64,000 bases of DNA from Blattabacterium cuenoti (GTDB taxonomy: Bacteria; Bacteroidota; Bacteroidia; Flavobacteriales; Blattabacteriaceae): contig NZ_CP059220.1 in the NCBI RefSeq assembly GCF_014252435.1, positions 124,001 through 188,000 on the forward strand, written 5' to 3'. A model generated the notes under the pieces. It was not told where the DNA came from. It made no database searches and saw only the letters and a list, made by a program, of their open reading frames with translations. The position numbers were made by a program, and so were the translations under genes. Shown here piece after piece: positions 1 to 9,282 of this stretch (position 1 is its first letter; each line of letters begins with the position of its first letter).

Positions 1-540
1 TACACCTGATCCTGTACTATATACCAATATTGTTGAAGATCCATATATAATATATCCTGCTAGAATTTGTTCACTTCCTTTTCGTAAAAAATCATTAATA
101 GTAATACTTTCTTGAATAGAAGATTTACGTATATATACAGAAAATATGGTTCCAATAGATACGTTTACATCTATATTAGACGATCCATCTAATGGATCTA
201 TTAAAACAATATACTGATTTTTTACAATGTTTTCTTGTTTATTTTCTATGACTATGAAATTTTTACTTTCTTCAGAAGCTATTCCACATACTACGTTTCT
301 ACTTTTAAATGATTGTATAAAAACGTTATGGGCAAAACAATCCAATTTTTGTTGGGTTTCTCCTTGAATATTAATTATTCCAGAACTTCCTATAAGTTCT
401 TCTGTTAATCCAGCTTTATTTACTTCTTTGTGTATTGCTTTAGAAGCTAGTTTAATACAGCTAAACAATCGTAATAAAGATTCAACGGAATAAGAAAAAT
501 GATGTCTATTTTTTATAATAAATTCACCTAATGTATACAT
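1..540 (-). CDS. fbp: Fructose-1,6-bisphosphatase class I, N-terminal 180 codons (3' end outside window)
   Basis: The minus strand from an ATG at 540 stays open to the left edge, so only the N-terminal 180 codons are visible. The product hydrolyses fructose-1,6-bisphosphate to fructose-6-phosphate, the committed step of gluconeogenesis, in the cytosol. The start (MYTLGEFIIKN) matches class I FBPases. The metal- and phosphate-binding signature DPLDGSSNIDVNVSIGTIFS is intact and is preceded by an ASEE motif that supplies acidic metal ligands. With fbaA at 35.3-36.4 kb and the glp genes it points to sugar synthesis from glycerol or amino acids. The identification is firm; the C-terminal part cannot be judged. 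Confidence 0.95.
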   Translation of the reverse strand, partial: MYTLGEFIIKNRHHFSYSVESLLRLFSCIKLASKAIHKEVNKAGLTEELIGSSGIINIQGETQQKLDCFAHNVFIQSFKSRNVVCGIASEESKNFIVIENKQENIVKNQYIVLIDPLDGSSNIDVNVSIGTIFSVYIRKSSIQESITINDFLRKGSEQILAGYIIYGSSTILVYSTGSGV

Positions 541-1383
541 TGATATCAAAAACTAGAATAAATCGTTTTTGTAAAGATCATATTTTTTTTTTAAAATTTT
601 GTAATAAAGTCTATAGTAATAGGATAAAATTGATCATATTTTATCTAAACAATACATTTATATTAAGAATCATTATTAATTTTTAATAAAATGTATACAA
701 AATATTACTGATATGATAATACCGGATGTATTGTTTGTTCATTAATATTTTTTTGTTTTTTTTTGATAAAAATCTATTACTATTTTTTATGGAAAAAAAA
801 ATATTATTTCATTGTATATTGGTTTTACAAAATATAAAACAAAATTGATGTATTGCTCATGGAATGTTGATATGTTTTTAAAAAACATGATGAAAAACGA
901 TACACAAATGAACAGTATTTAATTGTGAATTATCACAATTTTATTATGGATATCATATGAATTTTGTATATAATAAGGAAATATATATTATGTTTTATAA
1001 GAAAATCGGAACTATCTAAATTTCCTTTGTGTAAATTTTTTGATCAAGAAAATACTATGATAATAAATAAAAAATATTTATATAATTTTATCAAATTTTT
1101 CAAAAAAATATAAACAAAAGTTGATTATGGGAATAAGTACTTGTCTCTTTCTATATAAAGGAAGAATAAATCCATTTATTTTTTGATATGAATTTCCAAG
1201 GACATTTTTCTGCATTTTTATTAAAAAAAAATTCTAAATTATTCTATGATAATAAGATATATATAAAAAATAAAAATGAAACAATATCATTCTAATGTAA
1301 AGAAAAACTAATCTGTCAAATATCAAAATGTATTGAAACAAAATATTTTAATATTATTAAATATCAGTTAAAAAAAATTAACT
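541..1383. other. 843-bp region without an intact gene; possible decayed gene
   Basis: This is the longest stretch without an intact gene in the window, lying between divergent fbp and rnhA. Only short broken reading frames exist on the plus strand, for example about 770-918 and 1189-1293, and I recognise no protein family in them. It contains two perfect short palindromes (872-888 and 921-940). No tRNA or other structured RNA was recognised. It could hold the fbp and rnhA promoters plus the remnant of a lost gene; that is inference. Confidence 0.5.
921..940. repeat. Perfect inverted repeat, 8-bp arms, 4-bp spacer
   Basis: AATTGTGA and TCACAATT flank ATTA. The half-sites TGTGA/TCACA are those of Crp/Fnr-family operators, but the spacing is 4 rather than the 6 bp usual for Crp. 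It is followed by TTTATT, so a weak hairpin terminator is also possible. It sits in the non-coding stretch between divergent fbp and rnhA. Function is unproven. Confidence 0.3.
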
Positions 1384-1884
1384 ATGAACAAGTTTTTCGT
1401 GAATAAAAGGATTCATATTTATACAGATGGATCGTCAAGAGGAAATCCTGGACCAGGAGGATATGGTGTTTTCATTGAAATCTTTTCATATATTTCTAAT
1501 TTTTATAAACAAATTATTATATCTGAAGGGTTTCGTTATACAACCAATAACAGAATGGAATTATTAGCTACAATAGTTGGACTAAAAAACATCAAAAAAA
1601 AAAAACAAGATATTACTATATTTACTGATTCTAAATATATAATCAATGCAGTCCAAAATAGTTGGATTTATAAATGGGAAAAAAATAATTTTTTGAAAAA
1701 AAAAAATGTAGATTTATGGAAAAAGTTTATTCAAATATTCCATCAGCATTTTGTATCTTTCCATTGGATCAAATCTCATAATTATCATTATATTAATGAT
1801 TATTGCGATAGATTATCTGTAGAAGTAACTAAAAAAAAATTTCTGAAAACTGATATCATATATGAAAAACAATCTTCTTTATAA
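1384..1884 (+). CDS. rnhA: Ribonuclease HI
   Basis: This 166-aa protein degrades the RNA strand of RNA-DNA hybrids during replication (primer and R-loop removal). The four catalytic acidic residues are all visible: D15 in YTDGSSRGNPG, E59 in NNRMELLA, D82 in FTDSKYI and D142 in CDRLS. It starts at an ATG at 1384 and is slightly longer than E. coli RNase HI (155 aa). Its 3' end overlaps the end of the convergent SpoU methyltransferase gene by 6 nt (1879-1884), so the two transcripts must overlap. Confidence 0.95.
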   Translation: MNKFFVNKRIHIYTDGSSRGNPGPGGYGVFIEIFSYISNFYKQIIISEGFRYTTNNRMELLATIVGLKNIKKKKQDITIFTDSKYIINAVQNSWIYKWEKNNFLKKKNVDLWKKFIQIFHQHFVSFHWIKSHNYHYINDYCDRLSVEVTKKKFLKTDIIYEKQSSL

Positions 1885-2676
1885 AAGAAGAAATTTTTTT
1901 TGTCGAATTATTTCATATACTATGATAGACATGGCATTACTTACATTTAATGAATCTATATTTCCAAACATAGGTATTTTTATAATTTTATCCGCTATTT
2001 TATACCAAATTTTGGATAAACCTTGGTGTTCTGATCCAAAAACGATTGCAATACTAAATAAATTTCGAAAATTATTTTCATATAAATTAATCGATTTTTT
2101 GTGAAATCCTGTAGCTACAATCTCTACTCGATTCTTTCGAATCCAAGATAATATTTTTTTTATATTATTTTCAATAATGAAACGATTGTTAAAAACAGTT
2201 CCTATACTACATCTAATAACATTAGGATTGAATATATAAGTTTTCATATTATGTAAAATAATCATGCAAAATCCAGCAGCAGTAGCAGTTCTTAACATAG
2301 ATCCTAAATTACCCGGTTTTTCTATTCCATCCAATATAAGAATTAAAGAATTTCTAACTAATTTCATATTAATCAAATTATCATGAATCTTTTTTTCTCT
2401 AAATAAAGCGATAATTCCCCCTGAATTCTTTCTATAAACTAATTTATTAAATATTTTTATACTTATAAAATAAATAATGGATTGATAATTTTGAACTATA
2501 TCATCTTGATAAAAAATATCTTTACAGATAAATATTTTGGTTGGAATAAACTGATTTTTTATAGCAATCTGAAATTCATGTAATCCTTCTACAATAAAAA
2601 AACCTAATTTTTTTTTTCCATATACTTTTTTTAAGTATTTAATTTTTGTATTTTGTATACTGTTTATTTTTTTCAT
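1879..2676 (-). CDS. SpoU/TrmH-family RNA 2'-O-ribose methyltransferase
   Basis: This 265-aa SPOUT methyltransferase is predicted to methylate a ribose 2'-OH in rRNA or tRNA using S-adenosylmethionine. An N-terminal substrate-binding region (about 1-105) precedes the trefoil-knot catalytic domain with all three SpoU motifs: NLGSMLRTATAAG (N123 and R129), VFGSEHQGLS (about 212-221) and the C-terminal knot IPMFGNIDSLNVSNAMSI (about 234-251). The target nucleotide cannot be told from sequence; it may be an RlmB- or TrmH-like 23S or tRNA enzyme. It overlaps rnhA by 6 nt tail to tail and is divergent from the dCMP deaminase gene with only 12 bp between the starts. Confidence 0.85.
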   Translation of the reverse strand: MKKINSIQNTKIKYLKKVYGKKKLGFFIVEGLHEFQIAIKNQFIPTKIFICKDIFYQDDIVQNYQSIIYFISIKIFNKLVYRKNSGGIIALFREKKIHDNLINMKLVRNSLILILDGIEKPGNLGSMLRTATAAGFCMIILHNMKTYIFNPNVIRCSIGTVFNNRFIIENNIKKILSWIRKNRVEIVATGFHKKSINLYENNFRNLFSIAIVFGSEHQGLSKIWYKIADKIIKIPMFGNIDSLNVSNAMSIIVYEIIRQKKFLLL

Positions 2677-2688
2677 ATTACGTTAACA

Positions 2689-3113
2689 ATGAATAAAAAA
2701 AATTGTATAAAAAGAAATGATCAATTCTATATGAAAATAGCTTTTGAAAATTCAAAATTGTCTATTTGTAAAAAAAAAAAGTAGGAGCAGTCATCGTTAA
2801 AAATAATAAAATTATTTCTTTCGGTTTTAATAAAACTCCAAATGGATTTCCTCATTCTTGTGAAGATAAAAATGGAAATACAAATTGGTATGTCATTCAT
2901 GCAGAAGCTAATGCAATATTAAAAATTGCTTCAAATTTTTTATCTTGTGAAAAATCTACTATATATATCACACATTTTCCATGTAAAGAATGTTGTAAAC
3001 TAATATATCTTTCTAAGATTAAAAAAGTGATTTATTTATATTATAAAAATAATCATGATGAAAATGATTTTTTAAACAAATTAGGAATAATTGCACAACA
3101 ATTGATATGGTGA
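2689..3113 (+). pseudogene. dCMP deaminase-like gene with a poly-A frameshift
   Basis: Reading from the ATG at 2689 gives a normal dCMP/cytidine deaminase N-terminus, but a tract of 11 A (2770-2780) puts the ribosome onto a TAG at 2782-2784. One added A restores the frame, starting VGAVIV at 2781 and running to a TGA at 3111-3113. The downstream part keeps the zinc site: HAEANAILK for the HAE motif and PCKECC for the PCxxC motif. The intact enzyme would convert dCMP to dUMP, the substrate of ThyA (10.6 kb). It may be a new pseudogene, or may still make protein through RNA polymerase slippage on the A tract, as reported for other AT-rich endosymbionts. A sequencing error is the third possibility. 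Confidence 0.8.
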
Positions 3114-3125
3114 AAATTTAATCAT

Positions 3126-3211
3126 ACCCAAGTGGCGAAATTGGTATACGCGTTGGACTCAAAATCCAATGATTATTTTCAATCATGCGGGTTCGAATCC
3201 CGCCTTGGGTA
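3126..3211 (+). tRNA. tRNA-Leu (anticodon CAA)
   Basis: The full cloverleaf can be read by eye: acceptor stem ACCCAAG (3126-3132) pairs with CTTGGGT (3204-3210), discriminator A at 3211; anticodon stem TTGGA/TCCAA encloses the loop CTCAAAA, giving CAA at 3160-3162; a long class II variable arm TGATT...AATCA follows; the T arm is GCGGGTTCGAATCCCGC. The CCA end is not encoded. It reads UUG leucine codons. The 3' end lies 2 bp from the end of convergent ureC. Confidence 0.97.
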
Positions 3212-3213
3212 TT

Positions 3214-4917
3214 TCAAAATAAAAAATATCTCTGTGATAATGGAAGTACTCGAGATGGAACAGAAGTTATTTTTTTTCCATCTATATAAACATGATAATT
3301 TTTAGGATCCACTTCTACATTTGGAGTTTCTCCATTTAATATCATATTATTTTTAGATAAAGAACGACATTTTTTTATTATTTTTACTTGTTTTTTAATT
3401 TCATTTTTTTCAAAAAAACCATGATTAACAGAAATTTCTGAAATAAAAATACTACTTAATTTAGGTTCGAAAAATCCGAACATTTTCCGATACATAAATG
3501 GTTGAGGAGTAGGTATTGTAGCGTTAGGATCTCCTACACTAGCACATACGATCATTCCACTTTTTATCACTAATTCTGGTTTCACTCCAAAAAATGAAGG
3601 CTTCCATAAAACTAAATCAGCCATTTTTCCTACCTGAATAGATCCTACATATTCTGAAATACCATGAGTAATAGAAGGATTGATAGTATATTTAGATATA
3701 TATCTTTTTACTCTAAAATTATCATTATATAAGTCTTGCGGTAGATATCCTCTTTGATTTTTCATATTATCAGCAGTTTGCCATGTTCTTTTTACTACTT
3801 CACCTATTCTACCCATAGCTTGAGAGTCCGAACTCATCATACTTATCGCACCCATATCATGTAAAACGCCTTCTGCACTAATAGTTTCCGATCGTATTCG
3901 CGATTTTGCAAACGCAATATCTTCTGGTAAATCAGAATCTAAATGATGACATATCATTAACATATCTAAATGCTCATCGATGGTATTACAAGTATAAGGA
4001 AGAGTAGGACTTGTAGAAGATGGCAATATATTGGAAAAAGAAATTACTTTTAATAAATCGGGTGAATGTCCACCACCTGCTCCTTCTGTATGATAAGTAT
4101 GAATAGTCCGATTTTTAAATACTTTTAAAGTATCTTCTATATATCCAGACTCATTTAAAGAATCTGTATGTATATTCACTTGTACATCTAATTTATCGGA
4201 TACGTATAAACATTGATCTATTACATGTGGAGTACTTCCCCAATCTTCATGTATTTTTAATCCTCCAGCACCAGCTTTGATCTGTTCAATTAAAACTTCA
4301 GGATTAGAACTATTTCCTCCAGCAAGTAGAATTAAATTGATTGGAATATGATCTGTACTTTTTAACATTTTTTTTATATTCCAAACACCTGATGTACAAT
4401 TTGTTGCTATAGTTCCGGTGGCTGGACCAGATCCGCCACCTATAATAGTAGTAGTCCCATTTTCTAATGCAATTTCAAATAATTGTGGACATATATAATG
4501 AACATGACTATCCACACTTCCAGGTGTTACGATCATGTTTTCGGAAGAAATTACTTCTGTTCCAGTTCCTATATACATATTGGGTGTCACTCCATCCATA
4601 AAATATGGATTTCCAGATTTTCCTATTCCAACAATTAATCCATCTTTTATTCCAATATCTGCCTTGATAATTCCCCAATAATCGATAATAATAGCATTAG
4701 TCAAAACTAAATCCAATACTCCTTCATTTCTTGTTGCAATGGGATGTTGTCCCATCCCATCTCTAATTACTTTTCCTCCTCCAAAAACACATTCGTCTCC
4801 ATACACAGTATAATCTTTTTCTATTTCAATCCACAATGATGTATCTCCTAAACGTATTTTATCTCCTTCAGTAGGACCGTACATACTTGCATAAGATTTT
4901 CTATCTATTTTTATCAT
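3214..4917 (-). CDS. ureC: Urease alpha (catalytic) subunit
   Basis: This 567-aa subunit holds the nickel centre that hydrolyses urea to ammonia and carbamate. Every active-site residue known from Klebsiella UreC is present, shifted by four positions: H138 and H140 (SHVH), the carbamylated K221 and H223 (LKIHEDWG), H250 (NIHTDS), H276 ([10 protein letters not shown]), flap C323 and H324 (ICHHLDSD) and D364 (SSDSQAMGR). The length is normal. Its ATG overlaps the end of ureAB by 4 nt (ATGA), indicating translational coupling. In a cockroach symbiont this enzyme would recycle nitrogen from urea. The nickel-insertion genes ureD, E, F and G are not next to it or elsewhere in the window. Confidence 0.98.
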   Translation of the reverse strand: MIKIDRKSYASMYGPTEGDKIRLGDTSLWIEIEKDYTVYGDECVFGGGKVIRDGMGQHPIATRNEGVLDLVLTNAIIIDYWGIIKADIGIKDGLIVGIGKSGNPYFMDGVTPNMYIGTGTEVISSENMIVTPGSVDSHVHYICPQLFEIALENGTTTIIGGGSGPATGTIATNCTSGVWNIKKMLKSTDHIPINLILLAGGNSSNPEVLIEQIKAGAGGLKIHEDWGSTPHVIDQCLYVSDKLDVQVNIHTDSLNESGYIEDTLKVFKNRTIHTYHTEGAGGGHSPDLLKVISFSNILPSSTSPTLPYTCNTIDEHLDMLMICHHLDSDLPEDIAFAKSRIRSETISAEGVLHDMGAISMMSSDSQAMGRIGEVVKRTWQTADNMKNQRGYLPQDLYNDNFRVKRYISKYTINPSITHGISEYVGSIQVGKMADLVLWKPSFFGVKPELVIKSGMIVCASVGDPNATIPTPQPFMYRKMFGFFEPKLSSIFISEISVNHGFFEKNEIKKQVKIIKKCRSLSKNNMILNGETPNVEVDPKNYHVYIDGKKITSVPSRVLPLSQRYFLF

Positions 4918-5543
4918 ATTTTCATATTTTCTTTTCCTGAAAATCCATAAATTTTTTTGCTACCTCCTATTTCTACTAGAGTAATATCTTTTATTTCTCC
5001 AGGTTCAAAACGAACAGATCTACCAGAAGGTATATCTAATCGATATCCTTTTGTTCCTTTTCTTTCAAAAGAAAGAGCAGAATTAGTTTCATAAAAATGA
5101 AAATGAGATCCTACTTGTATAGGACGATTTCCCGTATTAGACACGATTCTCTTTATTCGAGATCTATTGGGTAAAATAGAAATATCCTTATTTAAAAGAT
5201 TATATTGTCCAGGTATAATTTTAGAACTTCTTTTCGTTTTTTTTTGAATAGGATTATGTATTGTGACTAATTTTGTTCCATCAGGAAAAGTTGCTTCTAT
5301 TTGAACATTATTTAATAATTCATATACTCCATCCATAATTTGATACTCACTGAGAATGTGACTTGCTTCATTGATGATTTCTTTCACTGTTTTTCCATCA
5401 CGTGCTCCTTCCATTACGTAATGGGTTATTAAAGCTAAAGATTCAGGATAATTTAATTTTAATCCTCTTTTCAAACGTTTTTTTGCTAATTCTCCCGCCA
5501 TATGCAAAAGAATCTTTTCTTTTTCATAAGAAGTTAAATGCAT
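4914..5543 (-). CDS. ureAB: Urease gamma-beta fusion subunit
   Basis: One 209-aa chain carries both small urease subunits. Residues 1-100 are UreA-like ([37 protein letters not shown]), and about 107-209 are UreB-like ([49 protein letters not shown]). They form the structural scaffold around UreC, and UreB positions the active-site flap. Separate ureA and ureB genes are usual; fusion also occurs in Helicobacter UreA and in some Bacteroidetes. The gene starts at an ATG at 5543 and is co-transcribed with ureC, 4-nt overlap. Confidence 0.96.
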   Translation of the reverse strand: MHLTSYEKEKILLHMAGELAKKRLKRGLKLNYPESLALITHYVMEGARDGKTVKEIINEASHILSEYQIMDGVYELLNNVQIEATFPDGTKLVTIHNPIQKKTKRSSKIIPGQYNLLNKDISILPNRSRIKRIVSNTGNRPIQVGSHFHFYETNSALSFERKGTKGYRLDIPSGRSVRFEPGEIKDITLVEIGGSKKIYGFSGKENMKI

Positions 5544-5854
5544 ACTTTCTTAGGTTCTTAAAGTTATATTAATTCAATAATATTGATGAATAAAAATGAA
5601 TTTTTTATAAAAAGAATAAAGGTATGAATAATAATTTTATTCTATTTTTTAGATAAAAACAATTAAGTAATTATAAAAAATTACAAAATTACATGAAAAA
5701 ATATGGATATGACCTTTACAGATATTTTAATATGCATATATATAATAAATTAAATATAAATAATACATAAAAAAATAGAGTCTCCATAAATTATCTTTAT
5801 TTTTGTTATCATCTTTATAATAATGATAGGAAAATTTTAAAAAATAGTTAAAAA
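5544..5854. other. 311-bp divergent intergenic region between ureAB and thrA
   Basis: No gene is visible. It must carry the promoters for ureAB (minus) and thrA (plus). Matches to the Bacteroidetes -7 element TAnnTTTG occur at 5798-5805 (TATTTTTG, plus strand, 49 bp before thrA) and at 5684-5691 (TAATTTTG, minus strand), but neither has a clear TTG -33 element, and such strings are common in DNA this AT-rich. A small inverted repeat (TATCAT 5807-5812, ATGATA 5823-5828) lies just before thrA. I saw no threonine-rich leader peptide. Confidence 0.4.
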
Positions 5855-8302
5855 ATGCAAGTTTTAAAATTTGGAGGAAGTTCGGTTGCTCATTCTGATT
5901 CTATAAAACGTATTTGTTATTTACTAAAAAAAAAACCTAAAGGAAAATATGCTATTGTTGTATCAGCTTTAGGAAATATTACGGATCTCCTTATACAATG
6001 TGGGATACTTGCTGCTGAAAGAAAAAATCAATATAAACATATATTAGAAGATATCGAAATTCGACATCTTAATATTATTAGAGAATTATTTCCAATAACT
6101 TATCAAAGTCACTTAATCAGTTGGATGAAAAAAAATATCAATGATCTAGAAAACTTATGTGATGGAATTTTTCAAGTTGAAGAATTATCCAAACGTTCCC
6201 TAGATAAAATCATGAGTTTTGGAGAATTGAGTTCTTCTTTTATTATTTCCGAAAAATTCAAACAATATGGATTAGATGCTATATGTAAAGATAGTCGAGA
6301 TTTAATTATTACTGATTCTCAATTTGGATGTGCACAAGTAGATTTTATTACGAGTAATCATCATATCATTCAATTTTTTCGTGAAAAAATATCGGAATAT
6401 GTAGTTTTACCTGGTTTTATAGGTTCTACTGTAGATAATGAAACTACTACTTTAGGTAGAGGAGGCTCTGATTATACAGCATCCATTTTAGCTTCAGCTA
6501 TATCGGCAAGTTTACTTGAAATATGGACAGATGTTAGTGGAATGATGACAGCTAATCCAAATATCGTGAATCAAGCTTTTCCTATCAAAGAAATTTCATA
6601 TGAAGAAGCTATGGAATTATCTCATTTTGGAGCAAAAGTAATTTATCCTCCAACTATACAACCTGCAATGAAAAGACATATACCTATACAAATTAAAAAT
6701 ACTTTTTCTCCATCTGATCCAGGTACTCTTATTTACATTAGTAAAAAAACTAATATTAGTCAACCAGTTACTGGAATATCAGGAATTCAAAATATGTCAT
6801 TGCTCACTTTAGAAGGAAGTGGAATGATAGGAATTCCCGGATACTCTAAACGTTTGTTCGAAGCACTATCTCGTGAAAAAATAAATGTGATATTTATTAC
6901 TCAAAGTTCTTCGGAACATTCCATAACAACTGGAATTCACGAAATGGATGTAATCAAAGCAAAATCTGTAATAGATACAGAATTTTCTCAAGAAATATAT
7001 CAAAGACGTATAGATCCATTAAAAATAGAAAAAGACCTCTGTATTATAGCAGTCGTCGGAGACAACATGAAAAATCTTCATGGTACTAGTGGAAAAATGT
7101 TTTCTTCTTTAGGAAGAAATAGTATTAATGTTAGAGCCATAGCTCAAGGTTCTACTGAAAAAAACATATCGGCAGTAATTAAAAAAACTGATTTAAAAAA
7201 AGCACTGAATACTTTACATGAATCATTTTTTGAAAGTCCTCCAAAACAAATTAACCTATTTATATGTGGAGTAGGAAAAGTTGGAAGAAAATTACTTGAG
7301 CAATTACATCAACAACAAAGTTATTTGTTCAAAGAATTAAAATTACAAGTTCGAGTTATTGGAATAGCAAATAGCAAAAAAATGTATTTCAATAATCATG
7401 GTATTAATTTAATACAATGGGATCAATTTTTGAATGAAAATGGAGGGGAAATGAACATCTATTCTTTTATGAAAAAAGTTTGGAAATTTAATTTAAGAAA
7501 TAGTTTATTTGTTGATAATACAGCTAGTGAAGAAATGGCTATGACATATGATAAATTTTTAAAAAATGGAATAGGTGTCATTACATGTAATAAAATTGCA
7601 TGTTCTTCCGATTATGATCATTATAAAAAATTAAAAATACTTTCCAGACATTTTAAAGCTCCATTCTTATTTGAAACTAATGTAGGAGCTAGTCTACCAG
7701 TGATTAGTACATTAAATGATCTTATCAATAGCGGAGACAAAATTCATAAAATAGAAGCAGTACTATCAGGTAGTTTAAATTTTATATTTAATCGTTTTAC
7801 AAAAAAAACATCTTTTTTAGAAGTAGTAAAAGAAGCACAAGAAAAAGGTTATACAGAACCTGATCCTAGAATAGATTTAAGTGGATTAGATGTTATGCGA
7901 AAAATTCTTATTTTAGCAAGAGAATGTGGATCTCCATTAGAATTGAAGGATATTCAAAAAAAATATTTTTTACCTAAAAAATGTTATGACTCAAATTCTG
8001 TAGAAAACTTTTATCAAGAACTAAAAAATTATAGTAATTATTTTTTTAGTATTAGAAGTGAAGCAGAAAAAAATAAAAAGCGATTACGTTTTATTGCTCG
8101 TTATGAAAAAGGTAGAGCATTTGTTGGATTAGAATCAATTGATCAGAATCATCCATTTTTTCAACTAGAAGGAAAAGATAATATGGTTTTATATAATACA
8201 TATCGCTATGCAGAACAACCTCTTATTATAAAAGGAGCCGGAGCTGGAGCTGAAGTAACAGCTTCTGGTGTTTTTTCTGATATTATTAAGGCGACTAAAT
8301 AA
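5855..8302 (+). CDS. thrA: Bifunctional aspartokinase / homoserine dehydrogenase
   Basis: This 815-aa fusion catalyses the first and third steps from aspartate to threonine: aspartate phosphorylation and reduction of aspartate semialdehyde to homoserine. The N-terminal kinase has KFGGSS (5-10) and TTTLGRGGSDYTA (about 197-209). Two ACT regulatory regions follow (about 315-450), so feedback by threonine is possible, though not shown. The dehydrogenase begins with the nucleotide-binding loop GVGKVG (472-477) and keeps TNVGASLPVI (608-617) and GSLNFIFN (639-646). Length and order match E. coli ThrA (820 aa). thrB starts 4 bp after its stop. The intervening enzyme Asd is not in the window. Confidence 0.97.
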   Translation: MQVLKFGGSSVAHSDSIKRICYLLKKKPKGKYAIVVSALGNITDLLIQCGILAAERKNQYKHILEDIEIRHLNIIRELFPITYQSHLISWMKKNINDLENLCDGIFQVEELSKRSLDKIMSFGELSSSFIISEKFKQYGLDAICKDSRDLIITDSQFGCAQVDFITSNHHIIQFFREKISEYVVLPGFIGSTVDNETTTLGRGGSDYTASILASAISASLLEIWTDVSGMMTANPNIVNQAFPIKEISYEEAMELSHFGAKVIYPPTIQPAMKRHIPIQIKNTFSPSDPGTLIYISKKTNISQPVTGISGIQNMSLLTLEGSGMIGIPGYSKRLFEALSREKINVIFITQSSSEHSITTGIHEMDVIKAKSVIDTEFSQEIYQRRIDPLKIEKDLCIIAVVGDNMKNLHGTSGKMFSSLGRNSINVRAIAQGSTEKNISAVIKKTDLKKALNTLHESFFESPPKQINLFICGVGKVGRKLLEQLHQQQSYLFKELKLQVRVIGIANSKKMYFNNHGINLIQWDQFLNENGGEMNIYSFMKKVWKFNLRNSLFVDNTASEEMAMTYDKFLKNGIGVITCNKIACSSDYDHYKKLKILSRHFKAPFLFETNVGASLPVISTLNDLINSGDKIHKIEAVLSGSLNFIFNRFTKKTSFLEVVKEAQEKGYTEPDPRIDLSGLDVMRKILILARECGSPLELKDIQKKYFLPKKCYDSNSVENFYQELKNYSNYFFSIRSEAEKNKKRLRFIARYEKGRAFVGLESIDQNHPFFQLEGKDNMVLYNTYRYAEQPLIIKGAGAGAEVTASGVFSDIIKATK

Positions 8303-8306
8303 AATC

Positions 8307-9260
8307 ATGAAAGGAATTAAAATCTATTCACCTGCTACTGTAGCAAATTTAGCATGTGGATTTGATGTAATTGGATTAGCTTTGGATTTTCCAAGAGATG
8401 AAATTTATTTATATAAATCAAATCATCCAGGTATACGAATACATGAAATTTGTGGAGTTTCTTTACCTAAAGATCCTAATAAAAATGTAGCATTTGTAGC
8501 TTTAAATTTTTTATTAAAAAAATATCAAAAAAAACAAAAATTTGAAAACGAACAACAAATAGGATTTGAAATGAAATTAATTAAAAATATTCATCCTGGT
8601 AGCGGTATTGGATCTAGTGCAGCTAGTGCCGCAGGTGTTGTTTTTGGAGCTAATATTTTATTAGGATATCCTTTTAATACCATTCAACTCATTCGTTTTG
8701 CTATGGAAGGAGAACGAATAGCAAGTGGATCTGCTCATGCTGATAATGTCGCTCCCGCAATAATGGGAGGATTAACTTTAGTAAGAAGTTATAAACCACT
8801 TGATATAACTAAACTACATACTCCAAATGAATTATGGGTAAGTATAATTCATCCACAAATTGAAATTAAAACATCAGATGCAAGAAATATTTTAAAACAT
8901 AAAATACTCATGACAGATGCTATTCGTCAATGGGGAAATATAGGGGCATTGGTCGCTGGATTATATCAAGAAGATTATTCTCTAATTAGTAGGTCATTAG
9001 AAGATGTCATTGTAGAACCGATAAGAGCTATATTAATACCGGCATTTTATGAACTAAAAATAAGATGTAAAGAGATAGGAGCTCTAGGAGGAGGAATTTC
9101 GGGATCTGGTCCTTCTGTTTTTATGCTAAGTAAAGGAGATGAAACAGCTAAAAAAGTAACAGAAGTCATGAATCGAGTTTATTCATCTCTAAGGATTAAT
9201 TATAAAACATATACTTCTCCTATTAATCAAAAAGGATTAAAATGGATTACTATTCTTTAA
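8307..9260 (+). CDS. thrB: Homoserine kinase
   Basis: This 317-aa GHMP-family kinase phosphorylates homoserine with ATP to O-phosphohomoserine. The phosphate-binding loop is HPGSGIGSSAASAAG (96-110), and a C-terminal GGGISGSGPSVF motif is present. I placed the start at the ATG at 8307 (MKGIKIYSPATVANL), which matches the family N-terminus and lies 4 bp after the thrA stop. A GTG at 8268 would add 13 residues inside thrA and is unlikely. It is the middle gene of the thrABC operon. Confidence 0.96.
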   Translation: MKGIKIYSPATVANLACGFDVIGLALDFPRDEIYLYKSNHPGIRIHEICGVSLPKDPNKNVAFVALNFLLKKYQKKQKFENEQQIGFEMKLIKNIHPGSGIGSSAASAAGVVFGANILLGYPFNTIQLIRFAMEGERIASGSAHADNVAPAIMGGLTLVRSYKPLDITKLHTPNELWVSIIHPQIEIKTSDARNILKHKILMTDAIRQWGNIGALVAGLYQEDYSLISRSLEDVIVEPIRAILIPAFYELKIRCKEIGALGGGISGSGPSVFMLSKGDETAKKVTEVMNRVYSSLRINYKTYTSPINQKGLKWITIL

Positions 9261-9282
9261 AAAAATTATTAAAATAATTTTT

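Noticed and set aside
1862-2104. 80-aa plus-strand ORF overlapping the SpoU methyltransferase
   Set aside because: It lies antisense within a gene with clear SpoU motifs, and its sequence has no recognisable domain.
5807-5828. Inverted repeat before thrA as an attenuator
   Set aside because: The arms are six A/T-rich bases with a 10-nt loop and no leader peptide or T tract; too weak to call an attenuator.
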